From Topomyia yanbarensis (lineage: Eukaryota > Arthropoda > Insecta > Diptera > Culicidae): 64,000 bases of DNA. Numbering within the stretch: the stretch's first letter is position 1; each line of letters begins with the position of its first letter. Positions 21,424 to 34,200 of the stretch are shown here, in pieces. The position numbers and the translations under genes were made by a program. The stretch lies in assembly GCF_030247195.1 (NCBI RefSeq), contig NC_080672.1, forward strand, positions 12,028,001-12,092,000, given 5' to 3'. A model generated the notes under the pieces. It searched no databases. It was not told where the DNA came from and was given only the letters and a program-made list of their open reading frames with translations.

Positions 21424-21713
21424 TGCTCCTCCATAGCCATCTTCTCGTGATCTGTAATAATTGTTGTAGTTTGGTATTATTTATTTACTATTCTCAAACT
21501 CGTTATTGGTCCAACATTCCGATATTAATGCTATTTGATATTTTTCTTGTATTAACACTCGTATCACCTCGTTTTTGATTTTTGACAACTGACTGGCTTA
21601 CCTGTGAGCGATCTTCGGTTATCTCTATCTCTGTATTTTCCAATCCTTGCTGTGGCTCTACTGTTTTTGCTTCATCTGGCTTAACTCGTTCATTCTATAG
21701 CGATTGAATAGTG

Positions 21714-22350
21714 CTACTCCATTATCCTCTGGCTGATTTTTCCGTTTTTTAGTTTCAGTGTAGGTAGGTCACTTTGCTCCGGTGCTGACTTTTTCTGATG
21801 TTCGCTTGTAGTTTGGGCTTCTCGTGCTTCGTTTGTCTGTGGTTTAGGTGTCGGTATGTTCGAGCTCACTTCAGCATACGTCTCTGGTAACATTGGGTAT
21901 TCCTCAATTGTACTCCTCAATAGTACTAGTTCTCCGTATAGATCGGGTATGCTTCCTTGGCTTCCATCATCATGAGGTTGGCTCTCGACAGAATGATTTT
22001 TATGTTATTTTGTCGTTTTCTTTCAAATATCACTCCCGATACCGTGAGAAAATGCTTAGGGATATATGCTGTGTAGTTTTGCTGTTTCAGTGATTTATCC
22101 TCCTGCAGCTGATTGGCTGTGTATGCTATTTTCGTAAGTATAATCTGCTTCCTACGATCAAGTTGCTTAATGTTAATCACATTCTGACAGTTTATTTATG
22201 AACAACGATGGAAATCATCGTTGTTGTCCGTGAGCTCCATTAGTACTCGGTATGGTCCGCTATCCGTGTCCTTGTATGTGTAGATTGTTTTTGGGTACTA
22301 CCCGTTCGGCTTTCACCCGCCTCCCGGGTCACCGGGCGGCATCTTTATCC
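21714..22350 (-). pseudogene. LINE ORF1 (gag-like) fragments
   Basis: Broken readings at 21714-21920, 21926-22180 and about 22200-22350. The top piece contains YKDTDSGPYRVLMELTD; the next has AYIPKHFLTVSGVIFE; the last is proline- and threonine-rich. Stops and frame changes separate them. No zinc knuckles are visible. Confidence 0.55.
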
Positions 22351-24479
22351 TCCTTTACTTGTCTTCACTCCCAATATCTCAGTCTTTTTTCTTTTCCGAC
22401 TCTGACGGCCTTTTTTCGTACTCTACGTTGATTTTAATGAAAATTTTCTCCGCGTTGAAAAAAAACCAGTATGACGTCGCTTTTCACTTCCAAAAACTTT
22501 AGGACACAATCTCTATCGAGATCCCAGAAAAATACGAGAAATACAGACCGGCTCAATTGTTGTCACATTTGCCAGTTCTTCAGGAAAATACATGTTGTTT
22601 ATAAACAAACAGGAACGATGAATTTGCTGTTTCCATCGAGGGATTGCTCTTCCTATGATCATTCTCAGGGATAGACCGTTCCAACATCAAATTATGGTCT
22701 TGTCAAACTGCAAATGACGTGAAAACCCAAGATGATACCAGATAAGGTATAGGCATACGTAAAGCGAGAGTTTTGGTTTTACGATTGGCAAGATCGACAT
22801 TGCGTAAATACTGATTCACTTCCCAAAAAAGAGATTAATAAAAACGAAATTAATTAAAACAATTTTTTGAATATAGAAACTAGTGCTTTCAGCCTCTCAA
22901 AGCGTTTGCCACCAAAAATATTATTGTACACACATGCATACACCTTATGCAGATTATCTTGAATCTGTTTTGCGTTTGTCAAATCTGCCACTCTTCTTAT
23001 TCTTATCCGGACACGCTCTTTTTCCCTTTGGGGCAGACCCTCGGTTTCCATGGCTACTATGCTTAAGTTCAAGATATCGCAGTGGATTCGAAATTGTTGC
23101 TTTAGAAACAATCAATTTGTGTTTAAATGGTAATTGGGGCGAAACAAGAAGAGATAGGAACGAAGCGCAAAAGAACAGATTGTAGAGACCTTTTAGCGGC
23201 ATAGTTTGGTGAATTGTAAATATTTTTTCTAAGAAAATCACAGATAATACCAATGAAAACAACCCCTTCAAATTTATTTGGTTCTAACTACTTGCATTAA
23301 ATGAAAGGTACAAGTACTCAACCCACTAGAAAATTTTCCCAGCTTTCCAATGAATCTAACAGATTGGAGATAAGTAGCATGGTATTGAGATAACGCAGTT
23401 TAGAGACAAACATAACCAAAATAAGGAAAAGTTCAAAAAACTTCGTAACGTTTAAGATTTGAAAATGTGTGTGTGTCACGATTTTTCACCAAATTTGATC
23501 TTTTATCACCCATTGAGGGATTCCTAACTATGAGCCAAACAACTGGTATGTCACGCTAGTGATTGCGAAAGCAAAAATAGCACCATTGAAGCAAAGATCG
23601 ATACAATTGTAATCAAACGTTACAGAAATCAATATAAATTTTTGTAGGTATAATAATGAACCAAAAACAAATACTATATACATTGCAAATACACAACAAC
23701 ACCGCTGGGACTCACTGCCACCAAGGCCCAGTGGAGATCGTCAGCAGCCCTACCAGGGTCAAATCATCGGAAACAGTGCAAGAACCGCCATCAAATAGTC
23801 GTCGCCGGCCACTTTCATACAGACGAGCGAATGCTTAAGAGGTGTTTCAGTTCAGTCAGTTAGTGAGTTAAACAGAGCGACCGAACATTAACGCCATTCA
23901 GGTAATCAGATTCGAATTCCCTAATCCATCCAGTAATTCTGGGATTGCTCTCCACTCACAGGACCGTTTTGATACCTACTATAATTTAGGAAGTTTGCGA
24001 ACTCCCTGAGACACACCGCACACGCATCCGCCTAGGTGACTTGACGATCACCTACGTCTAACCGTAAAGGAGCAGTCTTCAGTACTCTGGTCTCGGGTAA
24101 AGGCCCTAATTACCAAGGAGAGCCACCTTTCTCGGTCTGGCAAAAGTCGGTCTCGTCCATCGCCAACCGATCTCGCCAACGAAGGAAGCGCCTGTTGGAA
24201 GCCTCACCCAGAACGCCTTTCTGGGACCGCCATTTTACCCATCACCCCAACATTGAACCCTACACCCAAGGAACAGTCATTGCCATCTTGCAGGAAGTTT
24301 ATCGCAATTTCGGAACCAAACCGATCAGCGAGCGCTCGCCAGTCCATCTAGCTGCCAACAGTGAACCCACCAGTGATACGCGAAATATCACACACCACCA
24401 TACAATAAACTTACAGACTTTCAGAATGTTGAGTGTTTTATATACCAACAGATCCGCGAAATCTCTCCAGTTTGCCCAG
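22351..24479. other. Intronic DNA; 23650-24475 may be an LTR-element leader
   Basis: 22351-23640 has no recognisable feature. 23650-24475 has a different composition: GC-richer, CA-rich, with phrases such as CAGTCAGTTAGTGAGTTAAA and a run reading like the R/U5 and leader of an LTR retrotransposon. I see no paired LTR, primer-binding site or gag frame, so this is only a suspicion. Confidence 0.3.
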
Positions 24480-25603
24480 TACACGGAAAAAAAATCCGTC
24501 CCTAAATTCATGAACAAAAGATTATGATTTCGTGAACTGAACGATTTACGAAAATCGTGACCAAATTCCTGAAATTGTGAATAATGAACCTCATATTCAT
24601 GAAACTATTTGTGTTTCTAAAAACTAGTTCACCCCGAATATATACATGGCGTTACATTCAAATGTTTGTTGGGGGTCCTGTTGTTGTTCCCTAGACATGT
24701 TTAGTTTTTGTTATGATTCTTGTTCATAATTTGGGAATACACAGCCGAAAGTCTAACGATGTTCATGATTTCAGGAGTTTATTCGCGAGACTGGCGTATT
24801 TACGTTCATGACTTCAGGATCATTGTCGTGCATTTCGTAATATCTATTCACGTTATTGTCATATTTTAGTGATGAGTAGAGTGATTCGTGTTCATGATCT
24901 CAGGATCTTAGTCACGATTTTTGTAATTTCGGTTCACGTTATCCTGATATAGTATACTACTTTTCAATTTGAAGCATGAATGGTAAGTCGTGACTATTAT
25001 ACTAGGATTCATGAACCAGTTCACGCATAAATAAAAATATTTTATAATTTTGTAATTTATTTCACGGACACGAACTATTTCACGAGCGCGGATATTTAAT
25101 CGTGACTAATATGTTAGGAATCATGAATTAGTTCACGAGGACTGAAGGGATTCACGAATAAAACTTCGAATTTCGTGAACTAGTTCACGAGAAAATATCC
25201 AGAATGTTTTGATTTAGTGAACTAATGTTCCTAAATCTATGAACTAGTTCACGAGAAAATATCCAGAATGTTTTGATTTAGTGAACTAATGTTCCTAAAT
25301 CTATGAACAACATCATGAGTTAACCTTTGGTTTGATGAATAATATTCATAAAGTTGTGAACAAGTTCACGTACAGAAAATCGATTTGGTAGTGACATGGC
25401 GAAAACTGTGACTGAAGTTCACAAAATAAAAACAAGTGTTTTCACTAATAAAAGCGTTATGCGAGTGTTACTGAAGGAAATTGAGCAAAATTAAAAAACA
25501 CATGATTTTTGTTCATGGTCCTGTTTTCGTAACGTATAAACGTGATTGTTCCAGAATTCATGGCACTTTATTCACGATTTTGGGAAAAAAAATTGTCCGT
25601 GTA
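24480..25603 (+). mobile_element. AT-rich family element, copy A (complete)
   Basis: Begins TACACGGAAAAAAAATCCGT and ends in the inverse form (..AATTGTCCGTGTA). The 1.1-kb interior consists of short recurring palindrome-prone phrases (TTCACGATTTTCG, GTTCATGATTTCAGG, CGTGAACTAGTTCACGA) spaced irregularly, with no ORF. Related copies lie at 25994, 30850, 33009 and 42335 in both orientations. No transposase is present; the class is unknown. Confidence 0.7.
25177..25308 (+). repeat. 64-bp perfect tandem duplication
   Basis: A 64-bp unit starting GAACTAGTTCACGAGAAAAT is present twice head to tail (25177-25240 and 25241-25304) without a mismatch that I can see. This indicates recent local duplication inside AT-rich copy A. 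Confidence 0.85.
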
Positions 25604-27276
25604 GCGCGCCGACCCTGCTAAGTCCGAGTCACGTGCTGCTGAAGCTTGTCGGGAAAACCTTAAGTTACACCATATTACTATGTAGGTCATACACAAATGC
25701 TGTACAAATGATAGTAACCGTGAACCGGTTGAACTCAATAACAAATTCAAAAAAATTGTAGTTGATAATACTATGGTTTTGCTACTCCTTCGTTAATAGA
25801 CGTCGTTGATTACTAGCATGCGTCAACAAATTGCCATGGATGGTTACCAATCAAACATAGAAAATTATCTGCATTACATGCAACAACAGTTTACAACAGG
25901 GTGTCAAAATCATCGTGTAGAATCTATAAACATATTCAACTGGCCATTAAAGAGAGTTATTTTCAGGACATCGAATGACGCACTATTGAAGGTTGCACGT
26001 AAAAAAAATTCGTCCATAAATTCATGGACAAAAAATCACGATTTCATGAACTAAACGATTGACAAAATTGCTGAAATTTTGGATAACAAACCTCGTATTC
26101 GTGAAACTAAGTGTGTTTTCAAAAAAAAACTAGTTCACGCAAAAATGTACATGGCCATGCATTCAATGTGTGGTTGTTCCCTGGACATGTTTAATTTTTG
26201 TGATAATTCTTGTTCATAATGGATCGTATAAAGTATATCAACGAAAATGTGAACGATGTTAATGATTTTGGAATTTTCCGAATTTTTCATCACGTTACCG
26301 TCATATTTTATTCGTGAGTTTAATATCGTATTTTTCTGGCAGAGTAGCACGAGTAGTGTGACTTATATTCATGATTTCAGTATCTCAGTCACAATTTCTG
26401 TAATTTCTATTCACGTTATCGTGATGTTTCAGTCACAAGTAGAGTGATTTGTGTTCATAATTTCAGGTTCATAGTCACGATTTTTGATATTTTAGACATG
26501 AGTAGTGTAATTTATGTTCATGATTTCAGCATCTTCGTCACGATTTTCGTAATTTATATGCACGCTGTCGTGATATCTTGTTCATGAGCTCACTTTTGAA
26601 TTTTACACGTGGTGTAATGTGACTCATATTCATATTAAATCACTATCGAACTTTTTACTCGGAGTAACGTGGCAATATGAATTAGATCATAAAAGTGTAT
26701 CTTGTTCTGTGAACTACATCTCGAACACGATTTGTGGCTCTATAATATATTTTTGGTGCTTAGCACAGTTTTCGTTTTCTGTCCGGACATCACATTAAAT
26801 CTTATCAAACGAATAATGATGTTCGAGGACCTAATAGTTTTCTTATATCTGCTGTTCGCACCTATTGCTAGAAGCTGGACAACTATATATTTCACGAAAA
26901 AGCCCAAATTTTGTGAAATGGTTCACGTGAAAATTTCAATACCATATGGAAAGTTGCATGAAATATACAATGATTGCGGCTGTCTTCTAAATATCACAAG
27001 CATTCAAAATAATTCGTGATCGTATTGATAGTACATACTACGAGTACATTCACGAACACATGAACAATATTTTATGATTTTGTGACCTATTTCACGGGCA
27101 CGCATGGTCAGGTGTGTATAATACTAGGAATCATGAACCTATTTACGTTTCCATGAATAAGAGTTCATGATTTTGTGAACTATTTCACGAGCACGAATGG
27201 CCAGTCGCTAGAAATCATGAAACAGTTTACGGATACATGAATAATATTTTTCGATTGGGTACATCTAAGGAAGGTC

Positions 27277-27831
27277 CTAGCATGCGTCAAAACTGCTAGT
27301 GGTAGTGAACAGAGACAGCCTATAAAACAGGGTATCGATGACGTAGACGCTACCATTCGCCGTAGAAACTGTTACACATCCCGAGCAAAGTCGAACATCA
27401 AAATTACAACAAGTAGAAATCATATTTTGATAATAGCATCAAATTGAAATCTTATTTTGCTATCAGTTTTAGATTTTTTTTTAATTATGACATCAAATTA
27501 TGATCTCATTTTGCTATCCTTGTTTATTAGAAGAATTTTCCATGTTTATATTTTTTTGGTGAAACAGCAAAGTGAATACATATTTTGTTATCAAAAAAAA
27601 AATCAACATCTCAACGAGCTTTCAATTTACTCTCACTGATAGCAGAATTAGTTTTCTGTTTGATGTCACAGGACAATTTTGCTGATCTTCATTTTGATCT
27701 TTTGATCGTTGAAACGACCAAAATGACAATCATTTGCCGAACATTACAACATCAAGTTTAGTTTTCAATTTGTTGTCAGATTCTGCTCGGGATACCAGCA
27801 CAGAGGCAGTGTTCGTTTTGACGCATGCTAG
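27277..27831. mobile_element. MITE with CTAGCATGCGTCAAAAC ends
   Basis: CTAGCATGCGTCAAAAC at 27277 is perfectly mirrored by GTTTTGACGCATGCTAG ending at 27831. A partial related end (CTAGCATGCGTCAA) also appears near 25816. It contains another MITE at 27380-27791, leaving only about 140 bp of its own. Confidence 0.75.
27380..27791. mobile_element. Nested MITE with CCCGAGCA ends
   Basis: CCCGAGCAAAGTC at 27380 is mirrored by GATTCTGCTCGGG ending at 27791, with further inverted similarity (ATTACAACAA / TTTGTTGTCA). It is AT-rich with recurring ATCAAATTGAAATC / ATCAAATTATGATC phrases and no coding capacity. Confidence 0.7.
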
Positions 27832-28196
27832 AACGTTCATATATAATAAGGGCTTTGCGATTTGGTGAACTATTTCACGAGCTCCAATGGTAAGTCGTGA
27901 CTATTATACTAGGAATTATGAACTAGTTCACGAATACATAAAAATTATTTTATGAATTTGTGAATTATTTCACGAGCATGAATGGCAAATTGTGACTATT
28001 TCGCTAAAAATCATGAATCAGTTCACGTATACATGAATAAAATTACGATCCAATATCCGTGGATGAGGAATAGTTCATAAGGTCATCAAATAGTAGTCAT
28101 ATATTTCAGAACTAGTTCATGCTTTCTAGTATAATAGTTACGACTTTCTAAACTGCGGTACGACGAGTCTGTAGGTAATGTCTTCTCCTCCTTTTG

Positions 28197-28990
28197 TTAT
28201 ATACAAGCCGGGTCAAGGGGAATTTTTGAAGGTTTTGCGTTCTCATGTCCAAACCGGGCAATAAGCTTCTCGATGTAACCCACCTGACTCAACGTGTAGT
28301 GTCCGAGCACATTTTTAATGTGAATTCCCAAAAAATACCGCAACTCGCCGAGGCTGGATATCTTGAACTCTTTCTTCAACATAGTTTCAATCTTGAGAAA
28401 CTCCTGTTTGGATTTGCAAAAAATGGCCATATCATCTACATAAATCAGGATAAACGTAAATTTTCCTTCTCGTTCCCTCAGGTACAGGCACGAATCCGCC
28501 GTTGTTTTCCGGAAGCCCATTTGTTTAAAGAAGCTGTCAATTCTTTGGTTCCACACCCTTGCAGATTGCTTGAGCCCGTAGATGCTTCTTTTTAGGCGAT
28601 ACACCATTGTCTCGTCTTTTGCGAAACCAGGAGGTTGCTTCATGTATAGTTCTTCGTCTAGATTAGCATATAGGTAAGCGGTTTTAATATCCATATGCTT
28701 TGCTATCATCCCGTCACGATTTGCAATAGTTAATATCGTTCGTAGGGTCGCTTGGCGTGCAACTGGAGCGAAAACCTCGTCGAAGTCTGTGCCGTATTGT
28801 TGCGTGAAGCCTTGTACAACTAATCTCGCCTTGTATCGCACAACGTTACCTGTCTCATCTTCCTTATTTTTGAACATCTATTTGAAACCAACTACTTTTC
28901 TTCCGGGTGGTAACTTAACCAGTTCCCACGTTTGGTTTTCAGTAAGTGACTTAATCTCCTCCTCCATCGCTAACTGCCAAGTAGCTCTCT
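28197..28990 (-). pseudogene. Copia reverse transcriptase
   Basis: Open for 226 aa (28197-28877) with RYKARLVVQGFTQ, DIKTAYLYANLDEELYM, RSIYGLKQSARVWN and the catalytic LIYVDDMAIF. The upstream EEEIKSLTENQTWELVKLP is separated by a stop codon at about 28876. The reading ends at PLDPACI, well before an RNase H. Confidence 0.88.
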
Positions 28991-29002
28991 CTGAACTTCG
29001 CA

Positions 29003-29455
29003 TCATTTCATTCGAGGTTCGTCTGTTGAATGCTTCATTAAGCTGGTAACCTCTTGATATCGTTCCGGCGGAACTCCCTTCGTAACTCGTTCAGATCCTC
29101 TTGGTGTGGTCGGAACTAGATTGGTATCATCCGAAAATGTGATCTGAAGAATTTGGGATCGAATTGTAAACAGAATTATTTTTGGCTTACAACCAAACAA
29201 CGTTTTTGCTAATGCTACGTTCTCCTTGATTTTATCTGGCACCTCAGATTTCTCTTTTAGCAAATATTGCGTACAATAACGCGAATAATCATCGATGATT
29301 GTCAAAAAATGCCTGTATCCGCTTACCGATGGTACCTTTATCGGTCCACATACATCCGTGTGGATCAGATCCATTCTCGCATTCGTCTTCGATTTCGATT
29401 CGTTCGGGAAAGGTGTTCTCGAACTTTTACTTTTAAGACAACATTGGTTCAACAT
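29003..29455 (-). pseudogene. Copia integrase, internally deleted
   Basis: A zinc-finger end (CCLKSK) and the core start DLIHTDVCGPI..GYRHFLTIIDDYSRY (first catalytic aspartates) are followed by a jump to linker sequence (LFGCKPKIILF..). The second half of the catalytic core is missing. Non-functional. Confidence 0.8.
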
Positions 29456-29574
29456 CGCCGCACTTTGAAATTTCCAAACCGTTAACCAATTTTTCTTTCT
29501 GCATCTTTGTTATCGCATTCATGTCTCGGTGTCCTAACCTTCTATGCCAAACATGTCCGCAGTTCGAATCGTGT

Positions 29575-30735
29575 TCACATTGCGCCGTCAGTATGGCTTC
29601 GTTCTAAATAGTAGAGGCCATGATTTTGCTTCGCAATTGCCATGGTAATATTACCGCTCTTGATCCGACATCCGCTTGATTCGAAAATCACCGTTGCTTT
29701 TTTGTGAGTTAGTCCTGACACCGATAGTAGATTCATTGCCAAACTAGGTGCGAATAAAGTAACACTCAGCTTCATTGTTCGTCGTTCGCCGGTTTCATTG
29801 GAGCATGTGATCTCTACAGGACCCTCACCTTTTACCTTCGCTAGTTTACCATCAGCTAGTTTTACAAATTTAACGTCGCTTTCGTACAGCTTATTGAAGA
29901 ATTTTCGCTCAGCAACTATGTGGCTTGTTGCACCCGAATCCACAACCCAGGGTTTGGTTTCGTCCGCGCTTTTCAGTCCTCCAGTTACAAATGCAAATGA
30001 TACTGTCTCCGCTTTTCGCTGCGATGGTTTCTCAGCTTTAGATTCCTTCGGCGTATCTCGTATAAACTGTCTGCAATCTTTCTGTTTATGTCTTGCTCTT
30101 TTACAGTAATGACATATCAAAGTTTTCCTATTCTTCCTGTCATGCCCAACTTTAAGTACCGAATCATTCTCCGGTCCTTGTCGCTTTGCTGCTTCATCAA
30201 GCAACTTTCTCTTGACCAACTCCAGTGTGAGGTCTTCGTCTGAACGGCTTTCGAGGGCAGTGGTGAGAGTATCGAAAGAACTGGGGAGGCTTCTCAAGAT
30301 CATCGCGACCATGAGATTTGCTGCCAATTCTTGGCCGGAGTTTTCAAGTTGAGTGAACAACTACTCCATGACGAACAGGTGTTCCGCCATATCTTCACCT
30401 TCTGTGTACCGTTTATCGTAAATACGTTTCAGCAGCGACACCTTCGATGTTAGACTCGCTTTCTGATGATGATTCTTGAGCGCTACCCAAGCTTCTTTCG
30501 CCGTCTTCGATGTCCGGATAAGCCCGTGTTGCTTGTTGTCTATGAGTAAACCAACAGTGGCCCTTGCCTTAGCATCCCCAGCATTTCAAATGGCTTCAGC
30601 TTCCGTCGCTGGTTTTACTCCTGGCTCGATGAATCGCCAGAGATCTTCACGGATAAGGAGCAGCTCCACCTTGAAACGCCAACTTGAATAGTTGGGGTTA
30701 TTTAGCTTTTGCAGGCTAAATTTATTTCCTTCCAT
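29575..30735 (-). pseudogene. Copia gag and protease
   Basis: Gag begins near 30735 (MEGNKFSLQKLNNPNYSSW) and is broken by a stop near 30361. After that it is open for 261 aa. CCHC knuckle CHYCKRARHKQKDC at about residue 86; protease active site WVVDSGATSHI at about residue 140; FAPSLAMNLLSVSGL near the end. Confidence 0.85.
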
Positions 30736-30849
30736 TATTTCCAACGAGCAGGCCCAAAACCTGTCGGCCTACGTAGAAATCTTATAAAATAGCATAGCTA
30801 CTAAACTTCGTTGTTATTGTACTCAGCATACGGTTCAACACTTGTGATA

Positions 30850-31962
30850 TTCAGAAGATATCCCTTATGGTGTTTAATTTCATGCAACATGGTAATGAAT
30901 TTTTCACAAATTTTGGAGCATTTTTCGTAGAATCATTTTTGTTTCATACACTATTCATTGAAATGTCCTACATGTCGAGCTGCTAGCAACCAGAAACACA
31001 AGCAGTTTTTCATTCATGAAAGTTCATTGTGATGTCTCAACAGAAAAAGAAAACTGTGCTGAGCACCAAAAATACATTATAGAGCCACAAATCGTGTTCC
31101 TGATATAGTTCATAAAACAAGATCCCACTAATCAGTAACAGTTTTATGTCCCTGTTCATATTGTCACGATACTCCGAGTAAAAAAATATAAATAACCAGA
31201 TTGCGATAAGGCGAAGAGAAATTACGAATATCACAATAAAATCTGCTGATGTAATGGACATGAATCACATCACTCTACGTAATTCAAAGAGTAAGCTCTA
31301 GAATAAAATATCAAGACAATGTGCAAGTAAATTGCGAAAATCGTGATTAAGATTCTGATTCATGAACATAAATCGCCCTGCTCGTGACTAAAATAGCACG
31401 ATAACGTGAATACAAATTACGAAATTCGTGACTAAGAATCTGAAACCATGAATATAAATCACATAACACGTGATTAAAATAATTAAAATTGTGACTAAGA
31501 TCCTGATTCATAAACATAAATCGCTCTACTCGTGACTAAAATAGCACGATAACATGTATAGAAATTATGATAATCGTAACAAAGATCCTGAAATCATAAA
31601 TATAAATCATATTATTCGTGATTAAAAATATATATATCAAAAATCATGAATACAATATCACGGTAATCCTGCAATCACGAACATCGTTCAACTGTCGGTT
31701 ATGTATTCCCAAATTATGAACAAGGATCACAACAAAAACTAAGCATGTTCAGGGAACAACCACAGTAACCCCACCAAACATTCGAATGTAACGCCTTGTT
31801 TATATTGGGCGCGAGCTAGTTTTTTGGAAACACGTACAGTTTCATGAATACGAGATTTAATTTTCATAATTTTAGAAACTTGGTCACGATTTTCGTAAAT
31901 TCTTCTGTTTACGAAATCGTGATCTTATTTTCACGAATTTATGGATGGATTTTTTTTGTGTA
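30850..31962 (-). mobile_element. AT-rich family element, copy C (reverse orientation)
   Basis: Reads in reverse of copies A, B and D and ends at TTTTTTTTGTGTA (the TACAC.. terminus reversed) at 31962. It shares long stretches with copy B in inverted form, so B and C make a large imperfect inverted repeat around the copia remnant. Confidence 0.65.
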
Positions 31963-33008
31963 CTGCGAACAGCTCGGAGGTTGTTGGCTACATCCGCGCC
32001 TGGAAGTTAAGGATGCGTTTTGAAAGCACTCATGACGACCTGGCGCATATTCTGAGCCACTATACCGCTTTCAAATGCAGCTTCAAGCGAACAAGCAAAC
32101 GTTCCGTGAAACGTTTGAGCACAGAATAGACGGCGGCTATGGCTACTTTCGACTCAGATAATACTTGTGTATGGCTTTCCGACGAAGCAGATTAATCTGA
32201 TTCGTATAACGGATGGGATGGGAAAAAATCAGACCGGAGACTCGTTTGTAATCGGTGGATGGATTGATGCAGACATGCGATGCAGACCCGTGCGCAAAGG
32301 GAGGGTTTTAGGGGTTCAAACCCCTCCCATGGGGGTTTTGAATTACTTTCAAAATATTATAAACTTCCTGTTCAGGGATGAAATTATACAGCGAGCCGTG
32401 TCATTCGAGTTCGGTCACTCTGGAAACAAGTCGTTGAAAAAAACAAGGAAGAAACCTCGCGAAGGTGGCTGGTAAGGGGTGTTGGTCGGCATCTCTGGAT
32501 CGGTTCATGTTTCGGCATGTTTCGATATTAGCACTAGTTGTGAGTAGATTAGCTTCACAGCAAAGGTCGGTCAGCGGACTAGCAAAGTTATCTAAGGAAA
32601 AAGCATGATGTCAGAGAAAATCAAGATATCGTTATTATTATTTATTGCCGATGATCTCTTCATCGGAGTGACTGACAGCTAAATGGCCCGCGAAAATGGT
32701 CATCGGTATCGGGAGGAATACCGCCGCCGAAAAATTCTCAGCAGCAGCTAGCAAATAAATAGGAACGACTAACGCCAAGAAGGATAAGAAACCCTGCGAA
32801 GGTGGTTGTAAAGAGATGTAAATCATTATGGTCGACCTCTCTGGATAGGCGCATGTCTCAACAGATGACGACATTTGCAGCAGATCTTTGCAGGTCAGAT
32901 ATACCGAGAAGGTTGGACAGCAAACAAGAAAAAGCATCAATGGAAAAAACATGAACGATTAACACAAAATAAAAAGAGCATGAGTACAACCCCCATTGAA
33001 GTAGTGCC
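31963..33008. other. Spacer with a diverged direct repeat
   Basis: No ORF is convincing. 32430-32590 and 32770-32930 share an ordered series of phrases (AAGAAACC..GCGAAGGTGG, CTCTGGAT..GGC/GGTTCATGT, AGGTCGGTCAG / AGGTTGGACAG), so they look like two diverged copies of one unit about 335 bp apart. A short G-rich hairpin (GGGAGGG..CCCTCCC) lies near 32298-32330. Confidence 0.4.
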
Positions 33009-34200
33009 TACACGGAAAAAATCCGATCATAAATCCATGAAAAAATGATCGCTATTTCGTGAACTGAACGATTTACGAAAACCGTGACCAAGTTCCTGAA
33101 ATTATGAATAATAAACCTCGTATCCATGAAACAATTTGTGTTTCCACAAAACTAGATCGTCCCGGCTATATACATGGTGTTACATTCAAATGTTTGGTTG
33201 GGTTACTGTTGTTCGCTGGACATGATCAGATTTTGTTATCAGTCTTGTTCATAATTTGGGAATACACATCCGACAGTCAAGCGATTTTGATGATTTCCGG
33301 AGCTAATTACCGATTTTTGTGATTTCGTATCACGTTACCGTGCTATTTTATTCATGAGTTTACTATCCGATTTTTATGCCATGGTAGCGGGATCTATGTT
33401 CATGATTTCATGATCTTTGTCGCGATTTTCGTAATTTCTAATCACGTTATCGTGAGATTTCAGTCATGAGTAAAGTGATTCATGCTCTTAATTTTAGGAT
33501 CCTGGTCACGATTTTGAATATTTCATTAACGAGTAATATGATTTATGTGCATGACTGCAGGAACTTTGTCATGGTTTTCATAATTTCTGGTCATGTTGTC
33601 GTAATATTTTGGTCATGATTCAATTTTATTTATGTTCATAATTTCAGGATCTTAGAGACAATTTTTGCTATATTTGTCACGAGTTGTGTGATTTATGATT
33701 ATAATTTCAGGATCTTAGCAACGATTTTTGTAATTTCTGTTTATCTTATCGTGATATTTTATTCTAGAGCTTACTTTCAAATTTGACACGTGGAGTAATG
33801 TGACATGATATCAGCAGTTTCATCGTGGTATTCGTAATTTCTTTTCGCCTTGTCGCGATCTGTTATTTTTTGGTTACTATCGGTTTTTACTCGTATTCGT
33901 AAATATAATGAAATCGATCATGAAATGCACGAATTCATTCGTCGTTTTCTGCAACGAAGTATTGTAGTGCATTGTAAACAGTAGGTTTCGTTCATTTCAG
34001 GAACAAGAATGGCCGCTTGGTGAATTTCGTAAATTTTACACATTTAATGTACACTGCACGAATGTTATCGTTGATAACATTATTTTTCGTGAATGAAACA
34101 AAATGCTTCGTTTATTCTAATAAACGGTTGTGTATATTACGAACGATTTCGTTGGTTGCATGAATTCATTCGTTCATCTTAGGAAAGTTGTCGTATTTAA
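33009..34200 (+). mobile_element. AT-rich family element, copy D
   Basis: Starts TACACGGAAAAAATCCGATC and follows copy A phrase by phrase for several hundred bases. From about 33900 the repeat style changes to ATTCGTTT / TTCGTAAA phrases that reappear at 36180-36420 on the far side of the BOP1 fragment. The right end is not defined. Confidence 0.6.

Larger units (their letters stand above)
20202..22350 (-). mobile_element. 5' half of a second non-LTR element (ORF1, endonuclease, RT start)
   Basis: Reading down the minus strand: an ORF1 start with IYTYKDTDSGPYRVLMELTD (near 22280), further ORF1 pieces, an APE-type endonuclease and the start of an RT. It stops exactly at the mariner TIR, where the frame reads VVPVLKPGRDPE then LMLMLNC. 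The remaining RT is not found beyond the mariner's other end at 12752, so it was already truncated or has been lost. Several stops show it is old. Confidence 0.75.
25994..28190 (+). mobile_element. AT-rich family element, copy B
   Basis: Starts with a degraded terminus (TGCACGTAAAAAAAATTCGT) and runs through the same recurring phrases. It is split by a nested MITE pair at 27277-27831. It ends near the copia remnant. Its 26700-26790 stretch (AACACGATTTGTGGCTCTAT) reappears reversed at about 31040-31110 in copy C. Confidence 0.6.
28197..30740 (-). mobile_element. Ty1/copia retrotransposon remnant without LTRs
   Basis: Gag, protease, integrase and RT are in copia order on the minus strand. A large part of integrase, the RNase H and both LTRs are missing. 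Stops occur in gag (near 30361) and upstream of the RT (near 28878). It lies between AT-rich copies in opposite orientation. Confidence 0.88.
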
